From Paeniglutamicibacter sp. Y32M11 (GTDB lineage: Bacteria; Actinomycetota; Actinomycetes; Actinomycetales; Micrococcaceae), in the NCBI RefSeq assembly GCF_019285735.1, contig NZ_CP079107.1, forward strand, positions 3,472,001 through 3,536,000: a stretch of 64,000 bases of DNA. The letters are read 5' to 3'. The notes below the pieces were generated by a model that was given only the letters and a program-made list of their open reading frames with translations, was not told the origin of the DNA and searched no databases. A program made the translations under genes and the position numbers. Below, one piece after another: positions 1-8,211 of this stretch. Each line of letters opens with the position of its first letter. Within the stretch, counting starts at the first letter, position 1.

Positions 1-1023
1 CTGCACCTCGCCGACCAGTTCCTCGATGATGTCCTCTAAGAAGAGCACACCAGTGGTGTTCCCCTCAGCATCGAACACCCGCGCCACGTGGGCACCGGTG
101 CGGCGCATGACCGCCAGGGCGTCTTCCAACTCGCCACCGCTGAAAGTGGAGGCCAGTGCCCGAATACGCTTCGCAGGAACCGCCTCGTTGAGCTTCTGCG
201 TCGTGGTCAGGTCCATGACGTCCTTCAGGTGCAGGTAGCCAACCGGTTCCCTGTCGGCGTTCACCAGGATGTAGCGAGAGTACCCGTGCTTGGCCACCGC
301 GGACTGAATGTCGGCTGGGGAAGAACCCTCCGGCAACATGACCATGTCGCCGAGCGGAACCTCCACATCGGAGACCTTCTTGGTGGTGAACTCGAACGCC
401 TTGCTCAGCGTGCCGCTGGCATCGTTGAGCATCCCGTCACGGGTGGATTGTTCCACGATGGCTGCCACCTCATCCAGGGTGTAGGCGCTGGTCGCCCCGT
501 CCTTGGGTTCCACCTTGAACAGGCGCAGGATGGCGTTGGCGATGCCGTTCAGGCTCCAGATCACCGGTTTGACGATGCGGGCCACCATGACCAGCGGCGG
601 AGCCAGAATCAGTGCCGCACGCGTGGGCACCGAGAAGGAAATGTTCTTCGGGACCATTTCGCCGATCACCACGTGCAGGAAGGTGACCAGCAGCAAGGCC
701 GCGATGAACGCGATGATGCCGATGGCCTCGGCACTCAGGGAAGTGAAGCCGAGCGGGATTTCGAGCAGGTGGTGGATCGCCGGCTCGGAGACGTTCAGGA
801 TCACCAGGGAACACACGGTGATGCCCAGCTGGCTGGTGGCCAGCATCAAGGTGGCGTGTTCCATCGCCCAGAGGGTGGTCTTCGCCGCCTTGGAACCGGC
901 CTCGGCCTTCGGCTCGATCTGCGAACGCCGGGCGGAGATGACGGCGAATTCCGCGCCGACAAAGAACGCGTTGATGACCAGCAGCACGACGAGCCAGATG
1001 ATTCCGGGAAGATATTCACTCAT
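1..1023 (-). CDS. CNNM/CorC (HlyC) family membrane protein, C-terminus cut by window edge
   Basis: The reading frame enters from the left edge, so the end of the protein is missing; 341 codons are visible. The N-terminus is hydrophobic with several membrane segments (about residues 7-25, 62-78 and 100-118) and the conserved IGEMVPKN at residues 120-127, typical of the CNNM (DUF21) transmembrane domain. The rest resembles a pair of CBS domains. Proteins of this family are linked to magnesium or other cation transport; the older hemolysin name is misleading. Its ATG lies inside the end of the preceding gene (8-nt overlap), so the two are probably translated together. It is clearly a paralogue of that gene. 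The exact substrate cannot be inferred. Confidence 0.9.
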   Translation of the reverse strand, partial: MSEYLPGIIWLVVLLVINAFFVGAEFAVISARRSQIEPKAEAGSKAAKTTLWAMEHATLMLATSQLGITVCSLVILNVSEPAIHHLLEIPLGFTSLSAEAIGIIAFIAALLLVTFLHVVIGEMVPKNISFSVPTRAALILAPPLVMVARIVKPVIWSLNGIANAILRLFKVEPKDGATSAYTLDEVAAIVEQSTRDGMLNDASGTLSKAFEFTTKKVSDVEVPLGDMVMLPEGSSPADIQSAVAKHGYSRYILVNADREPVGYLHLKDVMDLTTTQKLNEAVPAKRIRALASTFSGGELEDALAVMRRTGAHVARVFDAEGNTTGVLFLEDIIEELVGEVQ

Positions 1024-2368
1024 GGGTCAGGTCCTGGGTCATGTTCTCGATGATCTGGTCGTGTTCGCTCCGGGAGGGGTCATCCGGAGTGAATTTCAGG
1101 CGTTCGATGTGGGTGCCCAGTACTCGTTCGACGCGCAGGGTGCCCTCGGGGAGGGACACTTCGTCGCCGAGTTCGGGGATCCGGTCGAGTCGGTCGGTGA
1201 CGAAACCTGCGAGGGTGTCATATTCCTCGCCGTCCGGGACCTTGATCCCGGTGCGGTCCAGCAGTTCGTCGGGCCGCAGTGAGGCATCGAAGGTCACTGA
1301 GCGTCCGGTTTTCACGACGCCGACACGGACCTTGTCGTGTTCGTCTTCGAGTTCCCCGACGATCTCCTCGACGAGGTCTTCGAGAGTGACGATGCCGGCG
1401 GTGCCGCCGTGCTCGTCGGAGACGATAGCGACCTGCAGGCCTTGCTGGCGCAGCAGTCCCAGGAGGGATTCGACGCCCATGGATTCGGGGATGCGCAACG
1501 GTGCATGCATCAGGTCGGTGGCGAGCTGTGTCGCTCGTTGTTCCATGGGCAAAGCAAAGGCCTGCTTGACGTGCAGCACGCCCAGGATCTCATCGCGGTC
1601 CCGGCCGATCACCGGGAAGCGGGAGAAACCGGTCTGGATGGCCAGGGAGATGATGTCCTCGGCGTTGTGCTCCGCATCCACCGCGACCATGCGCACGCGC
1701 GGGGTCATGACATCGGCGGCACTGTGTTCGGAAAAGCGCAGCGTGCGGTGCAGCAGCGTGGCGTGGTCCTGGTCAAGGACCCCTTCCAATGCAGAGCGGC
1801 GCACCAGGGAACTGAGTTCCTCGGCGCTGCGTGCCCCGGAGAGCTCCTCCTTGGGCTCGATGCCGAAGGACCGGATGATCGAGTTTGCGGTGTTGTTGAA
1901 CAGCAGGATCACCGGTTTGAAGACGGTGGTGAACAGGGCCTGGAAAGGAACGACGATCTTGGCGGTAGCCAACGGCAGAGCGAGGGCGAAGTTCTTGGGG
2001 ACCAGCTCGCCGATGATCATGGAGAAGACAGTGGCGATAAAGATGCCGATCACCGCACCGATGCCCGGCACGATCCCTTCAGGAATCCCGACGGCCAGCA
2101 ACGGCCCGCGCAGCAGCGAACTGATGGCCGGTTCGAAGGTGTAGCCGGTGAGCAGCGTGGTCAGGGTGATGCCCAATTGGGCGCTGGAGAGGTGCGTGGA
2201 AGTGATCTTCAGGGCCTTGATGGTGGTGCCCAGGCGTTTTTCGCCGCGCGCGGCGCGGGCTTCAAGGTCGTTGCGGTCCAAGTTGACCAGCGCGAATTCG
2301 GAGGCAACGAACAGGCCGGTGCCCACGGTGAGGACCAGGCCAATGCCGATCATGATCCATTCATACAT
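1016..2368 (-). CDS. CNNM/CorC (HlyC) family membrane protein
   Basis: A 450-residue protein with the full domain order of the family: an N-terminal CNNM (DUF21) membrane domain (segments near residues 5-25, 62-78 and 100-118, with IGELVPKN at 119-126), two CBS domains (about 210-330) and a C-terminal CorC_HlyC domain (about 345-430). Such proteins are thought to act in cation (Mg or Co) homeostasis. It is the first gene of a two-gene unit with its paralogue, which starts within its last codons. Nothing in the sequence tells the two apart in function; the pairing itself is common in actinobacteria. Confidence 0.9.
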   Translation of the reverse strand: MYEWIMIGIGLVLTVGTGLFVASEFALVNLDRNDLEARAARGEKRLGTTIKALKITSTHLSSAQLGITLTTLLTGYTFEPAISSLLRGPLLAVGIPEGIVPGIGAVIGIFIATVFSMIIGELVPKNFALALPLATAKIVVPFQALFTTVFKPVILLFNNTANSIIRSFGIEPKEELSGARSAEELSSLVRRSALEGVLDQDHATLLHRTLRFSEHSAADVMTPRVRMVAVDAEHNAEDIISLAIQTGFSRFPVIGRDRDEILGVLHVKQAFALPMEQRATQLATDLMHAPLRIPESMGVESLLGLLRQQGLQVAIVSDEHGGTAGIVTLEDLVEEIVGELEDEHDKVRVGVVKTGRSVTFDASLRPDELLDRTGIKVPDGEEYDTLAGFVTDRLDRIPELGDEVSLPEGTLRVERVLGTHIERLKFTPDDPSRSEHDQIIENMTQDLTHE

Positions 2369-2473
2369 TGGGGCGCCCCTCTCCGGTGGGTGTCGGAATC
2401 AATCCGGCAGATAAGGAGAAGGGCCAGGGCATATGTGAAGGGGGGTCATCCATAGTACGAACAACTATACGGG

Positions 2474-2500
2474 GGCCACAGGGCCGGTGGCCGTGTTTTT
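2474..2500 (+). terminator. Weak terminator-like hairpin
   Basis: GGCCAC (2474-2479) and GTGGCC (2487-2492) form a 6-bp stem followed by a run of five T (2496-2500). No plus-strand gene lies upstream in this window, so it may be a remnant or a chance structure. Confidence 0.25.
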
Positions 2501-2743
2501 GTGGCGCGGAAAGCTGAATGTTCCCCGTGAAAGCTCGTGCCCCGAAGCGGTGCGGGTGGAACCATGTGCCGGTACGTCCCGACGCAACCAATCCAGCTAC
2601 GGAATAGACGCACAGTCGAGTCCGGCCAAAATCATGAGAGAAAATGAGAGGCAGAGCAAGCTTTCGATCCCAGCGGACACCCCGAACTCCTCGTCAAAAC
2701 ACTGGATGCCGTAACACCACATGGGTATTGACCCCAAGACTCG

Positions 2744-2749
2744 TATGCT
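2744..2749 (+). promoter_or_regulatory. -10-like hexamer for a leaderless rraA-like transcript
   Basis: TATGCT ends 7 nt before the chosen ATG at 2757 and there is no Shine-Dalgarno sequence in between. This spacing is what leaderless actinobacterial transcripts show, where transcription starts at the A of the start codon. No good -35 was seen at the usual distance. Confidence 0.4.
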
Positions 2750-2756
2750 GGGGCGC

Positions 2757-3221
2757 ATGACATTCACGACCTGCGATCTTTTCGACGACGACGAAACCCT
2801 GCAATCGGTTTCCCTGCAATTCGAGAACCTCGGTGCCCACCCGCGCTTCAGCGGACCTATCCGTACGGTGCGCTGCTACCGCGACAACGGACTGGTCAAG
2901 TCGCTTTTGAACTCCCCCGGCGATGGTTCAGTACTGGTGGTTGACGGAGCCGGCTCACTGGAATCGGCGCTGATGGGCGACATGATCGCCGCGGCAGCGG
3001 TGACAAATGGCTGGGCAGGGGTCGTGATCTACGGCGCGATCCGTGACCGTGTGGCGCTAGCCGAAACGCCCCTCGGCATCAAGGCCCTCGGCTCGAATCC
3101 ACGCAAGAGCGCCAAGGACTCGGTTGGTGCCGTGGACTTGGTAGTCTCCTTCGGAGGCGTCACGTTCACCCCGGGGGCGACGCTTTATTCGGACGAGGAT
3201 GGCATTCTGGTTTCCGCCTAA
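2757..3221 (+). CDS. RraA-family protein (putative 4-hydroxy-4-methyl-2-oxoglutarate aldolase / RNase E regulator-like)
   Basis: A 154-residue protein of the RraA/MenG-like fold. Conserved features include the N-terminal TFTTCDLFDD, the RTVRC region, the VDGAGS strand, the glycine-rich GWAGVVIYGAIRD and the end VTFTPGATLYSDEDGILVS. Members either bind RNase E or act as class II pyruvate aldolases; sequence alone does not decide. The GVVIYGAIRD segment carries the Arg-Asp typical of the aldolase-type metal site, so an enzymatic role is possible. An in-frame ATG at 2721 would add 12 residues, but 2757 fits the family start and the -10 hexamer directly upstream. It stands alone. Confidence 0.88.
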   Translation: MTFTTCDLFDDDETLQSVSLQFENLGAHPRFSGPIRTVRCYRDNGLVKSLLNSPGDGSVLVVDGAGSLESALMGDMIAAAAVTNGWAGVVIYGAIRDRVALAETPLGIKALGSNPRKSAKDSVGAVDLVVSFGGVTFTPGATLYSDEDGILVSA

Positions 3222-3424
3222 TCTCTGTTTGCTGGGCCGAAGCAAGCAGTGGCAGTTGCTGAGCTTGATGGTGCTGGTCAGCGGAAATATTCCCGACTGC
3301 GCCCAACGGGCAATCAACGCGGTTGGCCGCACCGCGGAAGCTCTTTATGTGTAGGCTCAAAACATAGCTGATACCGGGCATTTTTCCCGGAGGATTCGGC
3401 ACCGCGCGAGAGAACAGGAAAACC

Positions 3425-4078
3425 ATGAAGGTCACGATCATTGGCGGACACGGACGAATCGCACTATTAGCGGCAAATCTTCTGTCCCAACGCGGCGACA
3501 GCGTCAACTCGATTATCCGCAATCCTGACCACGCCGCCGATGTGGCCGCCACCGGTGCCAGCGCCGTGGTGCTTGATGTGGAAAATGCGACAGCCACCGA
3601 AATGGCCGAGGCTTTTGCAGGATCCGACGCCATCGTTTGGTCAGCTGGGGCCGGCGGAGGAAACCCCGACCGTACCTATGCCGTGGACCGCGATGCAGCG
3701 ATTCGTTCCATGAACGCGGCGCAGCTCGCCGAGATCAAGCGCTTCGTGATGGTGTCCTTCGCCAGCGCAAGCACCGAATATCTGGTGCCCCTGGATGACC
3801 CGTTTTACCCCTACATGGCCGCAAAGATTGCCGCCGATGATCACCTGCGTGGCAGCGACCTCGACTACACCATCCTCGGACCCGGTACCCTGACCCTCGA
3901 GGAAGCCACCGGCCTCATCAACGGCGACCCCGATCTGGCCGCCGATACCTCCACCTCCCGAGCCAATACCGCGTTGGCCATCGTGGCTACGTTGGATTCT
4001 GCCGCAAGCATCGGTCGGACGATCAACTTCGTTGATGGACAAACCCCTATCGCCACGGTCATGGGCGCCAGCAACTAA
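3425..4078 (+). CDS. NAD(P)-binding Rossmann-fold protein (atypical SDR, NmrA/YwnB-like)
   Basis: A 217-residue protein starting with MKVTIIGGHGRIA, the glycine-rich dinucleotide-binding loop of atypical short-chain dehydrogenases. Further family signs are the SAGAGGG segment near residue 77 and the YMAAKIAADDHLRGSDLDYT region, where the Tyr/Lys pair sits without a classical YxxxK catalytic motif. Such proteins are usually described as NAD(P)H-binding or sugar-nucleotide epimerase-like, and the substrate is unknown. The ATG follows an AG-rich ribosome binding region (GAGAACAGGA) by a few bases. It appears monocistronic. Confidence 0.85.
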   Translation: MKVTIIGGHGRIALLAANLLSQRGDSVNSIIRNPDHAADVAATGASAVVLDVENATATEMAEAFAGSDAIVWSAGAGGGNPDRTYAVDRDAAIRSMNAAQLAEIKRFVMVSFASASTEYLVPLDDPFYPYMAAKIAADDHLRGSDLDYTILGPGTLTLEEATGLINGDPDLAADTSTSRANTALAIVATLDSAASIGRTINFVDGQTPIATVMGASN

Positions 4079-4190
4079 CCCTGATCAAGCCCCGAGCATC
4101 AGCACCGGTGCTCGGTAGCATTGACAGATCATGAGCGTGACAGCACGATTGGCAAAGGCCTGATCAATCATCTGTCTTGGGAGAACCACC

Positions 4191-5744
4191 GTGAACGATG
4201 CAGTTCCGAACGCCACCATGTCCGTTGCCGCGATTCTGGCCGAGGGCGCCAGACGCCATGGCGATCTGCCAGCCATCACGCTGGCAGGGACAAGCACCAG
4301 CTACCGTGACTTATGGGATCAGACCCGAGGTTATGCCGGTGCGCTGCGCGATGCCGGGGTGACCGAGGGCGACAGAGTAGCCATCTTGATCCCCAACGTT
4401 CCCGACTTCGCTCGTGTCTACTATGCGGTGTTGGCTCTTGGGGCCGTTGCGGTGCCAGTACACGCGCTACTCAAGCGTCACGAGATTCAGTACATGCTCA
4501 CCGATGCAGGGGTCAGCCTGCTCATTTGCGCCGCTCCGCTGCTGGCAGAGGGAGGCCCGGGGGCAACCGCCGCCGGGGCCCGCGTTCTAACGGTCATGTC
4601 CCCAGAGCCCGGGGAATGTAAGCGACTGGAGGACCTCGCCGCGTCGGCGACGCCCATTGACACCTACCTGCCGCGTTCTCCACTAGACATTGCCACCATC
4701 TTGTACACCTCGGGAACCACCGGCAAACCCAAGGGAGCGCTCGGCACCCACTTCGCCCTCATCGAGCAGGTCAACGTGCTGTTGTTGAACACCTTCGACA
4801 TGCGCAGGGGCGACAAGATTTTCGGCGGACTGCCGCTTTTCCACACCTTCGGGCAAACAGTGGCACTGAATACCGGATTGCGCGCCGGGGCGGAGATCAT
4901 GCTGCTGCCCAAGTTCACCGGCGAGGCCGCCCTCTCCTTGATTTTGGATCAGGGAGTCAACATCTTCGTGGGAGTTCCCACGATGTACGTCGGGCTGCTC
5001 GCCGCGGCCAAGGCACGCCCGGAGCCGGCCCCCGCGCTGCGTTATGCGGTCTCCGGCGGTGCCGCCCTCCCGTTGGCCATCCTCGAGGACTTCAACAAGC
5101 ACTTCGGCGCGAAAATTCATGAAGGATACGGTCTAACCGAAACCTCGCCGGTGGCCTCCTTCAACCAGGTAGGAAGCGAGCCGCGACCCGGGACGGTAGG
5201 CCAGCCGGTCTGGGGTATTGAGGTGGAGGTCGCCCGCCCGGAAGTTTTCTCGAGCATCGAGTTACTGGAGACCGGGGAACTGGGCGAATTGGTGATTCGA
5301 GGGCACAACCTCTTCTCCGGTTACCTCAATCGCCCCGAGGCCACGGCCGAGGCTGTAGTGGATGGTTGGTTCCGCACCGGGGATCTAGGCACCAAGGATG
5401 CCGACGGCTACATCACCATCGTGGACCGAAAGAAGGACATGATCCTGCGCAACGGTTACAACGTGTACCCCCGTGAGGTTGAGGAGGTTCTGGTTGGCCA
5501 CCCGGAAATCACCAACGCCGCGGTCTTCGGTATTGACGATGACACGCACGGCCAAGAAATCGTGGCCTCCGTGACGCTGGTGTCAGGTAGCACCCTAGAT
5601 GCGCACAGCATTGGAGAATACGCCAAGGAACGGATGGCCGCATACAAGTACCCGCGCCTGATTGAAATTCTTACCGAGTTCCCGCTGGGCCCCAGTGGAA
5701 AGGTTCTCAAGCGCGAGCTGGTGACCCGCTACACCCGCGAGTAG
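4191..5744 (+). CDS. Acyl-CoA synthetase (AMP-forming), long-chain fatty-acid-CoA ligase type
   Basis: A 517-residue member of the ANL adenylate-forming superfamily. It has the P-loop-like YTSGTTGKPKG (residues 172-182), GYGLTE (near 315), the WFRTGD motif (near 390), the hinge DRKKDMILRNGYNVYP and the C-terminal catalytic lysine in GPSGKVLKRE. The reaction expected is activation of a carboxylic acid to acyl-AMP and then to the CoA thioester. The substrate is not readable; a medium- or long-chain fatty acid is the default guess. The GTG start at 4191 is preceded by GGGAG at about 8 nt. The downstream neighbour is convergent. Confidence 0.9.
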   Translation: MNDAVPNATMSVAAILAEGARRHGDLPAITLAGTSTSYRDLWDQTRGYAGALRDAGVTEGDRVAILIPNVPDFARVYYAVLALGAVAVPVHALLKRHEIQYMLTDAGVSLLICAAPLLAEGGPGATAAGARVLTVMSPEPGECKRLEDLAASATPIDTYLPRSPLDIATILYTSGTTGKPKGALGTHFALIEQVNVLLLNTFDMRRGDKIFGGLPLFHTFGQTVALNTGLRAGAEIMLLPKFTGEAALSLILDQGVNIFVGVPTMYVGLLAAAKARPEPAPALRYAVSGGAALPLAILEDFNKHFGAKIHEGYGLTETSPVASFNQVGSEPRPGTVGQPVWGIEVEVARPEVFSSIELLETGELGELVIRGHNLFSGYLNRPEATAEAVVDGWFRTGDLGTKDADGYITIVDRKKDMILRNGYNVYPREVEEVLVGHPEITNAAVFGIDDDTHGQEIVASVTLVSGSTLDAHSIGEYAKERMAAYKYPRLIEILTEFPLGPSGKVLKRELVTRYTRE

Positions 5745-5766
5745 GAGGAGATCCGAGGACTCACGC

Positions 5767-6381
5767 TCACCGCGCGATTCCAAGGCTCAGCGCCCCCTCG
5801 CTCTTAGGTGCCCCGGGAAGGTAAAACGTATCAAGTTCGGTGATCTCAAATCCCGCTTCCCTCAGCATCTCGGCGGTGGAGCGGGTGAGATGGCAGCCGC
5901 CGGCTAGTACCTTCTGGATGGGTTCGAGTCTGCGTTGGAATCGTTGAACCTCAGCATCCGGGGCTAGCCCATGCTCCAGAAAGTGCAGAGGTCCACCGGG
6001 TTTAAGGACCCGGCGGACCTCTGCCAGAGCGGCAAGGGCATTGGGGATGGTGCACAGCGTGAAGGTGCTCAGCGCCGCGTCAACGTGGGCATCGGGCTCG
6101 TTCAGCACCTGCCCATCACGTGACCCGCGAACGATCTGTATCCTCGAGGACTCCCGCACGGGTGTTGAAAGTCGCCACGCGGTGTCGGAGGGTTCGATGG
6201 CCACAATTTCGCTCACGCCCATCGGGTAGTGCCCCACGTTGCTGCCGGATCCAAAACCCAATTCAAGGACGCGCCCGCTCAACCCGGCACACACTCGCTC
6301 ACGCAGCGGTGCCAGGGACGCATTCGAGCAGGAGAATGCGACAAGGCGCGGCACAACATACTTCTCGTAAAGGTTAACCAT
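5767..6381 (-). CDS. Class I SAM-dependent methyltransferase
   Basis: A 204-residue protein with the SAM-binding motif I ELGFGSGSNVGHYP near residues 36-49, an acidic end of strand 2 (VAIEPS), a DAALSTFTLCTIPN segment and the post-motif RVLKPGGPLHFLEHGL. This is the UbiE/Methyltransf_11 type. The methyl acceptor cannot be told from sequence. It converges on the acyl-CoA ligase, with about 20 bp between the stop codons. Confidence 0.88.
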   Translation of the reverse strand: MVNLYEKYVVPRLVAFSCSNASLAPLRERVCAGLSGRVLELGFGSGSNVGHYPMGVSEIVAIEPSDTAWRLSTPVRESSRIQIVRGSRDGQVLNEPDAHVDAALSTFTLCTIPNALAALAEVRRVLKPGGPLHFLEHGLAPDAEVQRFQRRLEPIQKVLAGGCHLTRSTAEMLREAGFEITELDTFYLPGAPKSEGALSLGIAR

Positions 6382-6493
6382 CAGGTATTGGCCTCAACCG
6401 GAGGCGATCCTTGGACTCCCATGCCACCAGTCTCTGCCGGAAGCCCCCTCCAGACAAGGCAACGGCGCTCATCGCGCTCGGTGAATGGAGGCA

Positions 6494-6535
6494 GAAAAAA
6501 GCCGGGCAGTCGCACGTGACGCGCAGCTACCCGGC
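6494..6535 (-). terminator. Rho-independent terminator after the CitE-like gene
   Basis: Read on the minus strand, GCCGGGTAG and CTGCCCGGC (6501-6535) form a 9-bp stem with one G-T wobble and a GC-rich partly self-complementary loop. It is followed by a run of T (6494-6500). It lies about 30 nt beyond the stop of the CitE-like gene. Confidence 0.8.
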
Positions 6536-6563
6536 CTGTACTCACCTAAGAGTGAGAAAAGTT

Positions 6564-7409
6564 TTAGGCGTTCCACAATCCGTAGGAGTCAGCCAGATCC
6601 GCGATCTTCTGGGCGCGGGCCAGACGCGGCAGGTACGAACCGTCACCAACGGTGGCCCCGGCCGCGTGGGCGTCAAGCATGTCGTGTGCCCAGGACAGCT
6701 CGTCGGTGCTGGGCGAAAGGCCCAAGTTGATCTCATCAACCTGAGTCCGTGAGAGCGACAGCTTGCCGGTCATGCCCATGGATGCGGTGATCGCGGAATC
6801 CGAGAGAACCTCTGCCGCGTCGGCACCGGGAGCAGACGGTCCGTCGATGGCACCGGGGAGCTTGCCAACGCGTGATGCGACCACGAGCTTGCCTCGGGCG
6901 TAAGCCAGAGCAAGTGGGTCACCGGAGACGCCGGTGTCCTTGCGGAAGTCATTAACTCCGAAGGCAAGTCGGAAGGTGCCGGGGGCCGAAGCAATGGCAG
7001 TAGCGCTTTCGATACCCAGAGCGGATTCGATCAGGGCGAGCACCGGAGTACCGGCCTGAAGGCGCATGGCCGTGTAGGTGACCTGCTCGGGCTTTTCGGT
7101 CATGGCCAGCATGACACCGCGAAGTCCCGGCGCCTTAGAGAGGGCAGCCAAGTCCTTGGCCCAGAAATCGGTATCAATACCGTTAACACGCACCCAGGCG
7201 GTCATTCCGGTGGAAAGCGCCTCGACCACGGCATCGCGTGCGGCATCTTTCTTATCGTCGGGAACTGCCGCTTCCATGTCGAAAATGACCGAGTCGGCCT
7301 CGGAGGCCAAAGCCGGCGCAAAGTCCTCGGGCTTGGCTGCATTTACTAACAACCAAGAGCGGGATAGTTTTGCGGGAAGGTTAGCTGCGCGACGGTTACG
7401 AAATGCCAT
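6564..7409 (-). CDS. HpcH/HpaI aldolase / citrate lyase beta-like protein (CitE family)
   Basis: A 281-residue TIM-barrel protein of the CitE-like CoA-ester lyase family. Visible family marks are SRSWLLVNA at the N-terminus, FDMEAAVPDDKK (usually D-x-E-D-A-V; here the second acidic residue is alanine), the RVNG strand, LALIESALGIESA and AFGVNDFRKDTG. Relatives cleave or form malyl-, citramalyl- or related CoA esters with Mg2+. The altered EDAV segment could change metal or substrate handling. No citrate lyase alpha or gamma subunit is nearby, so it is not part of a classical citrate lyase. A strong terminator follows it. Confidence 0.82.
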   Translation of the reverse strand: MAFRNRRAANLPAKLSRSWLLVNAAKPEDFAPALASEADSVIFDMEAAVPDDKKDAARDAVVEALSTGMTAWVRVNGIDTDFWAKDLAALSKAPGLRGVMLAMTEKPEQVTYTAMRLQAGTPVLALIESALGIESATAIASAPGTFRLAFGVNDFRKDTGVSGDPLALAYARGKLVVASRVGKLPGAIDGPSAPGADAAEVLSDSAITASMGMTGKLSLSRTQVDEINLGLSPSTDELSWAHDMLDAHAAGATVGDGSYLPRLARAQKIADLADSYGLWNA

Positions 7410-7606
7410 GCCCCCAGCCTACCGACTCCACGGGTCGGCCGCCCAATGCCGCGGTGAGTGAGTAGTAGCAAATCCATGAAACACCCGCTATCGAGTCGTG
7501 GCGTGTGACCAACTCGTCGTCATTTTCCTACTCGACCAGTCACAGTTGGTGATTTCTTCTCTGCGCTGACGGTGTTTATGACTCGGGCAAAGATACTGGA
7601 TGCGCA

Positions 7607-8077
7607 TTAGTTCAGATGGTTTCCGCGCCCCAAACCAATCGATGCGGATTGCCCCCTGAGCTTCATGGCCGAGGAGAGTTCCGGAACTTTTTGATCCAAA
7701 AAATGAACCTCCAAGACACTGACTGCATTGCCGTAACGGCTATAGGCATTGAGGGCAAAGTTGGTTGCCCCGTGCATGTGAGAGAAATACAGCGTCCGTC
7801 CGTTGCGCCAATCAGAGGTATGCCCGTGAGCAAAGCGTTCGTGCCGCAGGGCAACCGCCGAAGCTAAACTGTTCAGCATCTCCACGGTGTCGTCCATGTC
7901 TAGGCCGCGAACCAAAAACTCCGGCGCCCCAATCTTGGTGAGACCCACGGTGTAGCCAAAAATCTTGCGCGGGTTAGGGCTTTCCACGTAGGGGATGGCC
8001 CAGCCGTGCCGCTCAATAAGGTTGTCGATGTGCTGCCGAACTTCCTCGGCTGACCATCCATCACACATGAGGCACAT
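7607..8077 (-). CDS. DUF4262 domain-containing protein
   Basis: A 156-residue protein of the DUF4262 family, function unknown. Family-like segments include HGWAIPYVE, FGYTVGLTK, PEFLVRGL and FAHGHTSDW. An upstream in-frame ATG at 8122 exists, but the ATG at 8077 has AAGGAG at 8 nt and is preferred. Two Cys-containing stretches at the N-terminus (MCLMCDG) may bind metal, which is a guess. It follows the LLM monooxygenase gene after a 134-nt gap and could be read through from it. Confidence 0.85.
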   Translation of the reverse strand: MCLMCDGWSAEEVRQHIDNLIERHGWAIPYVESPNPRKIFGYTVGLTKIGAPEFLVRGLDMDDTVEMLNSLASAVALRHERFAHGHTSDWRNGRTLYFSHMHGATNFALNAYSRYGNAVSVLEVHFLDQKVPELSSAMKLRGQSASIGLGRGNHLN

Positions 8078-8211
8078 GGTTCCCGCTCCTTGAATTGGCA
8101 CTAGTGCTTGCTGACAATTCAAGTGTTCTCCGCGGCGAGGCCGGATGGGGCGGTTTTCACAATCTGTGGATAACTCTCCCCATCCGGTCCGTGGTGAATG
8201 TTCCCCAGCTG

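Larger units (their letters stand above)
2369..2756. other. Intergenic region, 388 bp
   Basis: This stretch lies between the divergent CNNM/CorC unit and the RraA-family gene. I see no credible coding frame in it. It holds a short hairpin followed by a T-run (2474-2500) and, at its right end, a -10-like hexamer just upstream of the RraA start. The promoter of the CNNM unit must also lie here, but no convincing -35/-10 pair stood out. Confidence 0.5.

Noticed and set aside
1337-2455. 372-codon open frame on the plus strand
   Set aside because: It is antisense to the CNNM/CorC gene, which has clear domains. The product is Gln/Asp/Gly-rich shadow sequence.
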